Assembly (NCBI GenBank): GCA_003454975.1
Contig: DMST01000294.1
Span: 14,276-19,387, forward strand
Direction of reading: 5' to 3'
Origin: Cytophagales bacterium
GTDB taxonomy: Bacteria; Bacteroidota; Bacteroidia; Cytophagales; Cyclobacteriaceae
DNA: 5,112 nt
Below are positions 1 through 5,112 of the stretch, piece by piece. The first letter of the stretch is position 1, and every line of letters starts with the position of its first letter. The notes under the pieces are model-generated. The model was given only the letters and a program-made list of their open reading frames with translations. It was not told where the DNA came from and ran no database searches. The position numbers and the translations under genes were made by a program.

Positions 1-1460
1 TGGCTGGCCGACCAAGCAATGCGGTCCCGATCCTCACGGGCCTCGATGCGTCCTACCGCTATGTTGGTGCCCGCGGTCATCTGGTAGCGCATAAAATCCT
101 GGAATATCACCCCGATATGCGACCGCAGTGCCTCCGGATCATATTCGCGCAAGTCATGACCCTCTAGCAAAATGCGGCCTTCAGTAGGGTCGTACAAGCG
201 AGTCAGCAACTTCACCAGGGTAGTTTTGCCTGCGCCATTCTCCCCTACCAGGGCAAGCTTTTCACCCGGCCCTAGCCGGAAGCTAAGCTTTCGTAGTACC
301 CAACGGTCCGTATTGGGGTATTGGAAACCCACCCCCTCGAACACAAAGCCCTCCGTGAGCACTTCCGGAAAAGGCCTTGGCTCATCTATCGTAGTCTTGA
401 TTTTGGGTTCGATGGCAAAGAAATCGAAGAAATCCTGAAGGAACAGGGCGCTGTTGACCAGCTGGCTAAAGCCACTCAATATACTACTGACTCGAGTACG
501 CAGTTGCTGCACACTGCCCGAGAGAAACGTGAGTTCGCCCAAGGTAATATCACCCTGCACCGTACCCACCACAATGAATGCATAAGCTCCGTAATAGCCC
601 AGGTTGCCTACCAAGGCAAACACCGTTCCCCAAAAGGCCATTTGCTGGGAGAGATGCTTGTTATCCTGGTAAAACTTATCGCTAAGGAAGGCAAATCGGC
701 CAATGAGGAAACGCGAAAGTCCGAAGATTTTCACCTCTTTGGCGGCCTCGTTGTTGGTGCCTACATGACGCAGGTATTCCAGCTCGCGCCGCTCCGGGGC
801 ATAATTGTAGAGCATAGAATAGTTGCGCTCGTTGAAATAGTTGTCCCCCAAAAAAGCGGGTACCACAGCCACTACCACCAGCAAAATCAGCCAGGGGTTG
901 AATACCACCAAGCCGCCCGCAAACAACAACATGGTGATGATACTCTGTATCTGGCCCAGCACCTGCGACATGAGCTGAGTATGCCCAAAACTGGTGCCAC
1001 GGGCTCGCTCCAGAATATTGTAGAACTCAGGGTCCTCGAAAAACTCCAGGTCAAGGCGGGCCGCATGTTCCAGCATCCGCACCGAACTGGCGTTGGCAAA
1101 CAGATCGCCCAACAAGCTATCTACCAGGGCACTGAGTCGGTTGAGGACATCCGATGCTAGCGCCATGGCAATCTCTACGCTTATCCAGATCCAGATCTGG
1201 GTGAGAGTACGCTCACCAGCGGGCAAGCTTAGCTGCAGCACCACCTCGTCCACAATCAGCTTGCCCATATAGAGCATGGTGAATGGCAAGGCCGCCTGCA
1301 GCAGCCGCAGCAGAATGTTGGCGAGGGCATAGCGCGGATGGGTAGCCCAGATCAGCCGCAGTAGCCGTGGAATATTCCGCAGACTCTGCATTTGTTCGCT
1401 CCGGCCTACCTTATTGCGGTTCTGCCGCACCTTGCGAGATCCTCGTATCGAATTCAGCAT
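1..1460 (-). CDS. ABC exporter, fused permease and ATP-binding protein (3' end beyond the window)
   Basis: This is a half-transporter of the ABC exporter type: an N-terminal membrane domain followed by a nucleotide-binding domain, which would pump an unidentified substrate out across the inner membrane as a dimer. The 486 complete codons in the window are uninterrupted. Hydrophobic stretches lie near residues 44-70, 88-104, 168-202 and 276-300. An EAA-like coupling segment (GTNNEAAKEVKIFG) is at 234-247, the A-loop tyrosine (FQYPNTD) at 381, Walker A GENGAGKTT at 406-414 and the Q-loop glutamine (IFQDF) at 454. The signature motif, Walker B and H-loop lie beyond the left edge, so activity cannot be judged. 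The FQDFMRYQMTA wording recalls NisT/SpaT-like exporters without a peptidase domain, but the substrate is unknown. I chose the ATG at 1460 because it is the first ATG after an in-frame stop and sits about 60 bases from an exact promoter element. The ATG at 1391 is an alternative, preceded by GGAG at good spacing; it would remove a basic 23-residue N-terminus. Confidence 0.92.
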   Translation of the reverse strand, partial: MLNSIRGSRKVRQNRNKVGRSEQMQSLRNIPRLLRLIWATHPRYALANILLRLLQAALPFTMLYMGKLIVDEVVLQLSLPAGERTLTQIWIWISVEIAMALASDVLNRLSALVDSLLGDLFANASSVRMLEHAARLDLEFFEDPEFYNILERARGTSFGHTQLMSQVLGQIQSIITMLLFAGGLVVFNPWLILLVVVAVVPAFLGDNYFNERNYSMLYNYAPERRELEYLRHVGTNNEAAKEVKIFGLSRFLIGRFAFLSDKFYQDNKHLSQQMAFWGTVFALVGNLGYYGAYAFIVVGTVQGDITLGELTFLSGSVQQLRTRVSSILSGFSQLVNSALFLQDFFDFFAIEPKIKTTIDEPRPFPEVLTEGFVFEGVGFQYPNTDRWVLRKLSFRLGPGEKLALVGENGAGKTTLVKLLTRLYDPTEGRILLEGHDLREYDPEALRSHIGVIFQDFMRYQMTAGTNIAVGRIEAREDRDRIAWSAS

Positions 1461-1524
1461 AGGGTAGCATCATTCCCTTCCCATAGCCTGTCTGGACTTT
1501 CGGGATCAGGAAAATCTTGGCCTG

Positions 1525-1555
1525 CAAAGGTAATCGGTATGTCCAGAAAACAGGT
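1525..1555 (-). promoter_or_regulatory. Bacteroidota-type promoter of the ABC exporter gene
   Basis: Read on the minus strand, positions 1532 to 1525 spell TACCTTTG, an exact match to the TAnnTTTG -7 element used by the primary sigma factor of Bacteroidota. The -33 element is weak: CTG at 1553-1551, 18 bases upstream, in place of TTG. Transcription would begin near 1518, giving a leader of about 60 bases before the ATG at 1460. The placement is an inference from the consensus and from the lack of a competing match in the gap. Confidence 0.55.
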
Positions 1556-1810
1556 ATTCGTTTTTTGGTCGGTTAGCCAACCCCATTGAGCTCTTCCTCT
1601 ATCCCCGTACAATTGACCAAGCAGTGTCCTGCGGAGGGAAGTCACCAGCATGGCTTTAGCAGCAGGCGTGTACGCAAAGGTTGCTTTTTGCTGTTGAAGA
1701 ACGGTAACCGACCAGGGCCTTCCAGGCTCTTCTACAAGGGGTAGGTAAGCCTCTTTTTCTTGAGTAAGCGGTCAATTGGTGAAGGCAAGCCTTCCTGATG
1801 AGGGTAGTAT

Positions 1811-1849
1811 AAAAATGGGGCAAAGCCCTTGGCTCCAAACCAAAGGCTT
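1811..1849 (-). terminator. Intrinsic terminator of the serine hydrolase gene
   Basis: On the minus strand, about 20 bases past the hydrolase stop codon, AAGCCTTTGG (1849-1840) pairs with CCAAGGGCTT (1832-1823): ten pairs including one G-T wobble, with a seven-base loop. A T-tract follows at 1815-1811. An overlapping smaller stem, GGGC-TTT-GCCC (1828-1818), ends only two bases before the T-tract and could act as the actual release hairpin. The structure separates the hydrolase transcript from the downstream exporter gene. Confidence 0.7.
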
Positions 1850-1868
1850 ACTCCTCATGTGCTTTGAC

Positions 1869-2972
1869 TTAGGGTGCTGAAGTCATTTCAAGCTTAAGGA
1901 ATTCATGTACCATCTCCCAATACTTCCAGTCGGGTACCCCACCGTGAGCCAGTCCTATGCTTACCAGTTTGGGCACGGCATATTTGTGGGCTATTACCAT
2001 ATTCAGCTTGGGGATTACGGTAATAAACTGACCACCCCAGCCCGTGGCACTATAGGCACCCTCTAGCTCCGGAAGGCCATACATGTTTTCGACCATCCAC
2101 CACATGTAGCTATAGGAGAATTGCACCGGATGATCTTGGGGGAGCCCCCTTCGTTCGTTCACCGTCTCCGTAGGTGTCACGGTAGTGGTGATTTTCTCCA
2201 ACCAATCCTCAGAGATCAATTGCTCCCCATTCCACTCACCACCATTCAGCATCAGCTGCCCTATCTTAGCCATATCGCGGGTACTCAGGTACATATGGTA
2301 TGCCGGGTAGCGCGACCGACTGGGGCGATTGGTTAACTTTTGCTTGCGGATGTTCCAGTCCTGGAAGCCCAGCGGAATCGCCAATTGAGTTTCCAACTCC
2401 TCGTACACGCTGTTGCCCGTTTTCTGCTTTAGAATATGGCCCGCCACGTTGAAATCCCAGTTGTTGTACAGCCAATACTCTCCCGGTGCTACCGAACCAC
2501 GAGCCAGTACATTATCTTCGTCGTAGCCTCCGTTGGCCGGGCGATGGAACACCCCGGAGCGCGCCGTAATGATATGATCAACCGTGGCCGTTTTCTCAAT
2601 GGGCAGCAGCCCGTCATTGTCATCAATCCCCAATTCATCCAGGGTCTCGTCCAGGCGGATGGTACCGCTTTCTACGTGCTTGCCATATAACATAGCCAGT
2701 ACACTCTTACGGCATGAAGCCAGGTAGCTAACCTCGGCTACATCACCGTACTCATAAAGCACCTTCCCGTCCTGCAAAATCATCAGACCGGTAGTTTCCA
2801 GGTTGGTTTCCAAATATTGGGTGAGCGCATCCAATTGGGTCTGGCTAAAACCCGTGCCTTGCAGCGTGGTATGTTGTTCGAAAGGTACTCCGGTAGCCTT
2901 GGGCTGTGTCCAACCCACCTGAGCAATCAAGAGGCAGGAAAGCCCCAGTAAGATCATGTTGCGATGTATCAT
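1869..2972 (-). CDS. Exported serine hydrolase, beta-lactamase / penicillin-binding fold (class C-like)
   Basis: The product, 367 residues from the chosen start, belongs to the large serine hydrolase family with the class C beta-lactamase fold, whose members act as esterases, peptidases or amidases through an acyl-serine intermediate. The catalytic SxxK motif is SCRK (Ser86, Lys89) in the context YLASCRKSVLAMLYG. The YxN motif is YNN (Tyr169 to Asn171). The usual third motif (KTG or HxG) is replaced by ATGWGGQ at about 309-315. A type I signal peptide is evident: MIHRN, then a hydrophobic core (about residues 6-18) and likely cleavage after GWTQ near residue 23, so the enzyme should act in the periplasm. 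I preferred the ATG at 2972 over an upstream frame start at 3017, because the latter adds 15 polar residues ahead of the signal peptide; the ATG at 2957 is also possible. No Shine-Dalgarno is visible. The substrate is unknown, and antibiotic resistance should not be inferred from the fold. Confidence 0.9.
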   Translation of the reverse strand: MIHRNMILLGLSCLLIAQVGWTQPKATGVPFEQHTTLQGTGFSQTQLDALTQYLETNLETTGLMILQDGKVLYEYGDVAEVSYLASCRKSVLAMLYGKHVESGTIRLDETLDELGIDDNDGLLPIEKTATVDHIITARSGVFHRPANGGYDEDNVLARGSVAPGEYWLYNNWDFNVAGHILKQKTGNSVYEELETQLAIPLGFQDWNIRKQKLTNRPSRSRYPAYHMYLSTRDMAKIGQLMLNGGEWNGEQLISEDWLEKITTTVTPTETVNERRGLPQDHPVQFSYSYMWWMVENMYGLPELEGAYSATGWGGQFITVIPKLNMVIAHKYAVPKLVSIGLAHGGVPDWKYWEMVHEFLKLEMTSAP

Positions 2973-3046
2973 GTCAATTGAGTTTTTGTTGTTCCACAAA
3001 TGACACGCACGCAGCATGGTTTCAGACTATCATTGCACACTCCGTT

Positions 3047-3091
3047 ACTCTCAAAAAGGGGTAATGAGAGTCATTTTCAGGTTTTGAGAGT
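3047..3091. promoter_or_regulatory. Candidate operator: three TGAGAGT motifs upstream of the serine hydrolase
   Basis: Arms ACTCTCAAAA (3047-3056) and TTTTGAGAGT (3082-3091) form a perfect ten-base inverted repeat. Within the 25-base spacer lies AATGA-GAG-TCATT (3063-3075), itself a short palindrome. The heptamer TGAGAGT occurs twice in direct orientation at 3065 and 3085, exactly 20 bases apart (about two helical turns), and once inverted at 3047-3053. The cluster sits about 75 to 125 bases before the hydrolase start, where a regulator could bind. That the site is bound by a protein is an inference; no regulator gene is in the window. Confidence 0.35.
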
Positions 3092-3141
3092 GCAAACCCA
3101 GGTGGATAGGTAAATGGCCAGATGGCCAAAACTCCGATATT

Positions 3142-3158
3142 CAGCCATCCGATGGCTG
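3142..3158. repeat. Perfect interrupted palindrome CAGCCATC-C-GATGGCTG
   Basis: Two eight-base arms are separated by a single C. The tight centre makes this more like a protein-binding site than an RNA hairpin. Just to the left, TGGCCA occurs twice two bases apart (3115-3120 and 3123-3128), the second within a GATGGCC that resembles the arm sequence. Function is unknown. Confidence 0.4.
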
Positions 3159-3412
3159 GCACACGAGTGGTCGGTACACCGGTCGTTTTACTTTTTTAGT
3201 GCCGAGGAGGCGTAATTCCTTCCAGGCAACCCAATAGGGAAAATGTGTAAAGACTAGGGAGCCGGGTTGTACCCTTCGGCAATACCATTTCCACAGAGCG
3301 CCCAAATAAGGAGAGTTTGAATTATACCTAAGACACAAAATATAAGCAATTCCTCCTAGCAGAATTCTGGTAATTTTCAATTTCTTAGCAAATGTCACCT
3401 CCTTGTATCCCG

Positions 3413-3440
3413 TTATTGAGATCAAGTATTGATACCTTTG
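3413..3440 (+). promoter_or_regulatory. Rightward Bacteroidota-type promoter
   Basis: TACCTTTG at 3433-3440 matches the TAnnTTTG -7 element exactly and is the same octamer as in the exporter promoter. The -33 element is weak, with TTA at 3413-3415 at a spacing of 17 bases. Transcription would start near 3447. The STAS-like gene begins about 175 bases further on, with a terminator-like hairpin in between, so the promoter may serve a short RNA, the downstream genes, or both. Confidence 0.5.
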
Positions 3441-3446
3441 GGTAGC

Positions 3447-3541
3447 TTTAAAGAAGGATAAATGGACTTATTCAATGGATAAGCGCTATTTTACGTTCTA
3501 CGAATAAGCCACTGTTGAACAAAACCTCAACAGGTTTTTTG
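3447..3541 (+). ncRNA. Candidate small RNA or attenuated 5' leader
   Basis: The stretch from the predicted transcription start to the T-run could form a structured RNA of about 95 bases. CTTATTC (3467-3473) pairs with GAATAAG (3502-3508), and the outer GG (3464-3465) pairs with CC (3509-3510) across a bulged A. Further on, CTGTTGA (3512-3518) can pair with TCAACAG (3527-3533), but this excludes the terminator-like hairpin AAAACCT/AGGTTTT (3521-3538), so two mutually exclusive folds exist. A six-codon frame, MDLFNG (3462-3482), follows an AAGAAGGA sequence and could be a leader peptide, though the spacing is short. It resembles no riboswitch family that I know. All of this is inferred from sequence alone. 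Confidence 0.35.
3521..3540 (+). terminator. Terminator-like hairpin with T-run upstream of the STAS-like gene
   Basis: AAAACCT (3521-3527) and AGGTTTT (3532-3538) form a seven-pair stem around a CAAC loop, and the T-run continues to 3540. The stem has only three G-C pairs and the T-run overlaps its right arm, so it would be weak or conditional. No protein gene ends nearby on this strand, which is why a short upstream transcript or attenuation is suggested. Confidence 0.45.
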
Positions 3542-3623
3542 TCGTTCTACAGATCAAACCTTACACAGTAGCATCATAGTAACCAACAGGTAACCTAACG
3601 AGCAAGCATTGAGCCAGGAAAGA

Positions 3624-4028
3624 ATGGAGATTTATAAGAGTAAGTGTGCCGAGGTAGCGTATAATTCCACAAGCGATTGCTTGGAGTTTGTCTGGAATGG
3701 TTTTGCCCCAAGTCAGGCTTTTCGTGAGGCCTTTGACTCCGCGGCCGATTGGTTGAAAACCCACCGGGTATCGAAATGGATTCTGGATCACCAAAAGTCA
3801 AAAATCATTGCCCCCGAAGATCAGAAATGGCTGGTACAGGAATGGTTCGTGAGTGTCCGCAAAGACATTGGGATTCCAGACACGGTGGCCTTAGTAAATG
3901 GGGTTGATTTATACGGAAAAATCTCCGTAACCAATTACTCAAAAGCACTCTCCCAAGATATGGGAACAGAGAAGTTACGCTTGTTCGAGGAGCGGACCGA
4001 AGCCGAGGATTGGCTCCTGGTGAGTTGA
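3624..4028 (+). CDS. STAS/SEC14-like single-domain protein
   Basis: The 134-residue soluble protein has no signal peptide or membrane segment. Its pattern resembles small Bacteroidota proteins annotated as STAS/SEC14 or SpoIIAA-like. It opens with a strand pair (EVAYNSTSDCLEFVWNG) and a helix running into WLKTHRVSKWILDHQKSKII, a typical core strand followed by a loop. PEDQKWLVQEWF comes next, and the protein ends with LRLFEERTEAEDWLL, the F-x-x-x-x-x-A-x-x-WL ending common in this group. The family's function is poorly known; protein or ligand binding is likely rather than catalysis. I chose the ATG at 3624 because AGGAAAGA directly precedes it; a TTG at 3609 would add five residues. It may be cotranscribed with the peroxiredoxin 60 bases downstream. 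The family call rests on pattern recognition and is moderately sure; the gene itself is well supported. Confidence 0.75.
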   Translation: MEIYKSKCAEVAYNSTSDCLEFVWNGFAPSQAFREAFDSAADWLKTHRVSKWILDHQKSKIIAPEDQKWLVQEWFVSVRKDIGIPDTVALVNGVDLYGKISVTNYSKALSQDMGTEKLRLFEERTEAEDWLLVS

Positions 4029-4088
4029 TTCTCACGCATTCCTACCGTATCTTATTTTTTAGTTATCGACATATTCCAATTTTATCAA

Positions 4089-4724
4089 ATGACGACGTTA
4101 CAAGAGGATATTGCTGCCCTCAATGCGGAGACTAGCCTGCCCGAAGAGGTAGTGTATGTGATTGAGGAAAGTATCCGAATGGGTCAGGAGAGCCCCGTGC
4201 AGGGAATTGAAGAAGGTGAAACGGCTCCTGATTTTACTTTGCCCGATGAAAAAGGCAATTCTGTAAACCTGGCTACACTACTCAAAAACGGACCGGTAGT
4301 GATATCCTTCCAGCGCGGGGACTGGTGCCAGTATTGCAGCCTGGAGTTGCAAGCTTTACAAAAACATCATCAAGATTTGGTAGCCACCGGCGGTCAGCTT
4401 GTATGCATACATCCTCAAACGGAGGTCCAAGGAGAAGGCCTGGCGGCAAAATATAATCTCAGTTTTCCTATGTTGGCCGATCAAGACCAGTCTGTTATGA
4501 CGGCCTACAACGTACGCTTTGAAATCTTACCCTCCGTAAAAGAGCTGTATACTGCATTCAATCTGGATTTGGAAGCACTCAATGCTAACGGTAGGTGGAA
4601 CTTGCCAGTACCCGCTACTTTCATCATCAATACGGATGGTACGGTAGTAAAACGCCATTTTGACCACAACTTTATGGAACGGATGGAGCCTACAGAGATC
4701 ATAAAGGTATTGCAGGGACTGTAA
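4089..4724 (+). CDS. Peroxiredoxin-like AhpC/TSA family protein (PRX-like, CxxC type)
   Basis: The protein has 211 residues and a thioredoxin fold of the AhpC/TSA type, and probably reduces peroxides or acts as a thiol oxidoreductase in the cytoplasm, as no signal peptide is present. After an acidic helical N-terminus (1-40) the domain starts at GETAPDFTLPDEKGN (43-57). The strand PVVISFQRGDWCQYCSLEL (69-87) carries Cys80 and Cys83, with Cys80 at the peroxidatic position. LPVPATFIINTDG (172-184) includes the cis-proline Pro175 and the following strand. The RGxWCxYC signature is that of the PRX-like subgroup rather than classical two-Cys peroxiredoxins with PxxxTxxC. The residue after Cys80 is Gln, where I recall Pro as usual. 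A third cysteine is at 106. The ATG at 4089 has no Shine-Dalgarno, as is usual in this phylum. The physiological substrate and reductant are not evident. Confidence 0.9.
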   Translation: MTTLQEDIAALNAETSLPEEVVYVIEESIRMGQESPVQGIEEGETAPDFTLPDEKGNSVNLATLLKNGPVVISFQRGDWCQYCSLELQALQKHHQDLVATGGQLVCIHPQTEVQGEGLAAKYNLSFPMLADQDQSVMTAYNVRFEILPSVKELYTAFNLDLEALNANGRWNLPVPATFIINTDGTVVKRHFDHNFMERMEPTEIIKVLQGL

Positions 4725-4751
4725 GGCCTCTTATTCCCTTTGAAAATATTT

Positions 4752-4785
4752 GGCCGCACTTATTCACTAGGTGCGGTCTCTTTTT
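4752..4785 (+). terminator. Strong intrinsic terminator after the peroxiredoxin gene
   Basis: CCGCACTT (4754-4761) pairs with AGGTGCGG (4769-4776) around a seven-base loop, with one G-T wobble, and the stem can extend by GG/TC at its base. The tract TCTCTTTTT (4777-4785) follows immediately. It lies about 30 bases after the stop codon and should end the STAS-like/peroxiredoxin transcript, so the next gene needs its own promoter. Confidence 0.88.
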
Positions 4786-4833
4786 ATATTCTTGCAGAGA
4801 CCTTATTCCACCTAAAACTGATTGTAGTATCGA

Positions 4834-5112
4834 ATGAAACGAAACCGGAGCCTCCCACTCTGGAATATTGTCTATTTAGCGATCACCCTACTACCGCTAA
4901 ATTTCGTATCGGCTAGCCCCGTCTTTGCCGAACAGGATACCCTATGGGCCCATTTACGAGGCTTGCCCTCTGCCGAACTGCAGGTGCAGGCTCTATACCA
5001 GCATACGCTCTACCACGAATTAGCCTTTCCTCCCCCTGACGATTGGGAAGCTTGGGTTGCTTCTGTAGATCCTACGGAGGGCGAAAGCCTACACGGCATC
5101 TTGCAAGCACAC
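4834..5112 (+). CDS. N-terminus of an exported protein of unknown function (3' end beyond the window)
   Basis: Ninety-three codons are open from the ATG at 4834 to the right edge. The start MKRNRSLPLWN is basic and is followed by a hydrophobic core, IVYLAITLLPLNFV, and SASPVFAEQD, a typical Sec signal peptide with likely cleavage after VFA near residue 32. The mature part begins DTLWAHLRGLPSAELQVQALYQHTLYHELAF, which looks helical. Such N-termini occur in Bacteroidota on periplasmic helical-repeat sensors as well as on secreted proteins, but too little is visible to choose, and I recognise no domain. No Shine-Dalgarno or clear promoter element was found in the 48 bases after the preceding terminator. 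Confidence 0.75.
   Translation, partial: MKRNRSLPLWNIVYLAITLLPLNFVSASPVFAEQDTLWAHLRGLPSAELQVQALYQHTLYHELAFPPPDDWEAWVASVDPTEGESLHGILQAH

Larger units (their letters stand above)
1461..1868. other. Intergenic region between the exporter and the serine hydrolase
   Basis: This stretch of about 400 bases holds no gene I can support. The exporter promoter lies at its left side and the serine hydrolase terminator at its right side. Open frames of 60 to 65 codons occur on both strands, but they overlap each other, lack a ribosome binding site and show no recognisable domain. A small GAAGG/CCTTC stem with a four-base loop lies at 1781-1794. I saw no tRNA and no insertion sequence ends. Confidence 0.6.
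2973..3623. other. Long divergent intergenic region with repeats and a candidate leader RNA
   Basis: These 650 bases separate the leftward hydrolase from the rightward STAS-like gene. They contain the TGAGAGT cluster (3047-3091), a group of GATGGC palindromes (3115-3158), a ten-base AAGGAGGTGA on the minus strand (3404-3395), a rightward promoter (3433-3440) and a hairpin-rich segment ending in a terminator-like structure (3521-3540). A 94-codon minus-strand frame (3425-3141) starts with TTG and has one hydrophobic stretch, but I recognise no domain and do not call it a gene. No clear TAnnTTTG element was found for the hydrolase itself. Confidence 0.6.

Noticed and set aside
321..1160. 279-codon plus-strand open frame
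   Set aside because: It is a shadow lying opposite the ABC exporter, whose reading frame carries all the recognisable motifs.
1610..1778. Nine-base inverted repeat CAATTGACC / GGTCAATTG about 150 bases apart
   Set aside because: The core CAATTG is self-palindromic and flanking bases do not extend the match. There is no transposase between the arms and no target duplication, so an insertion sequence is not supported.
1454..1838. Two minus-strand frames of 60 to 65 codons (1454-1651 and 1656-1838)
   Set aside because: There is no recognisable domain and no ribosome binding site. The first spans the exporter promoter and start, and the second overlaps the terminator.
2930..2972. Possible lipoprotein signal at LGLSC in the serine hydrolase
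   Set aside because: The residues before the Cys do not fit the lipobox (Gly and Leu at -3 and -2), and the Cys lies inside the hydrophobic core rather than after it.
3170..3200. CGGT-AC-ACCG followed by T-rich sequence, a possible plus-strand terminator
   Set aside because: The loop would be too short for a stable hairpin, the T-rich part is interrupted and offset, and no plus-strand gene lies upstream.
3141..3425. 94-codon minus-strand open frame with one hydrophobic stretch
   Set aside because: It starts with TTG, is rich in Trp, Cys and Arg in no family pattern, has no promoter match, and overlaps palindromes and repeats typical of intergenic DNA.
4051..4060. TATTTTTT as a -7 element for the peroxiredoxin gene
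   Set aside because: It lacks the final G of TAnnTTTG and has no TTG at a suitable distance, so a separate promoter is not supported.

Overview
The window looks like chromosomal DNA of a member of the Bacteroidota, perhaps a Cytophagales-type organism. The base composition is about half G+C. Start codons mostly lack strong Shine-Dalgarno sequences, and two intergenic sites match the Bacteroidota housekeeping promoter element TAnnTTTG exactly. The protein types (a secreted SCRK-type serine hydrolase, a STAS/SEC14-like single-domain protein and a PRX-like peroxiredoxin) also fit this phylum. The assignment is an inference from sequence features, not from a database search.

Layout. Positions 1 to 1460 on the minus strand hold the first 486 residues of an ABC exporter (fused membrane and ATPase domains), which runs off the left edge. 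A gap of about 400 bases follows, containing the exporter's likely promoter and the terminator of the next gene. Positions 1869 to 2972 on the minus strand encode an exported beta-lactamase-fold serine hydrolase. The 650-base gap from 2973 to 3623 is the least ordinary part. It has a cluster of TGAGAGT motifs and palindromes on the hydrolase side. On the other side it has an exact TAnnTTTG promoter facing right, followed by a short structured stretch that ends in a terminator-like hairpin: a candidate small RNA or attenuated leader. Rightward genes follow: a 134-residue STAS/SEC14-like protein (3624-4028), a 211-residue peroxiredoxin-like protein (4089-4724) closed by a clear intrinsic terminator, and the N-terminus of an exported protein of unknown function (4834 to the right edge).

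How the genes relate. The exporter and the hydrolase read the same way but are separated by a terminator and a promoter, so they are probably independent units. The STAS-like gene and the peroxiredoxin are 60 bases apart with no visible terminator between them and may be cotranscribed; a shared role in stress response is only a guess. No mobile element, CRISPR array, tRNA, rRNA or recognisable multi-gene defence or biosynthetic system was seen. The coding content is ordinary, and the observations worth following up are the non-coding structures between 3047 and 3600.
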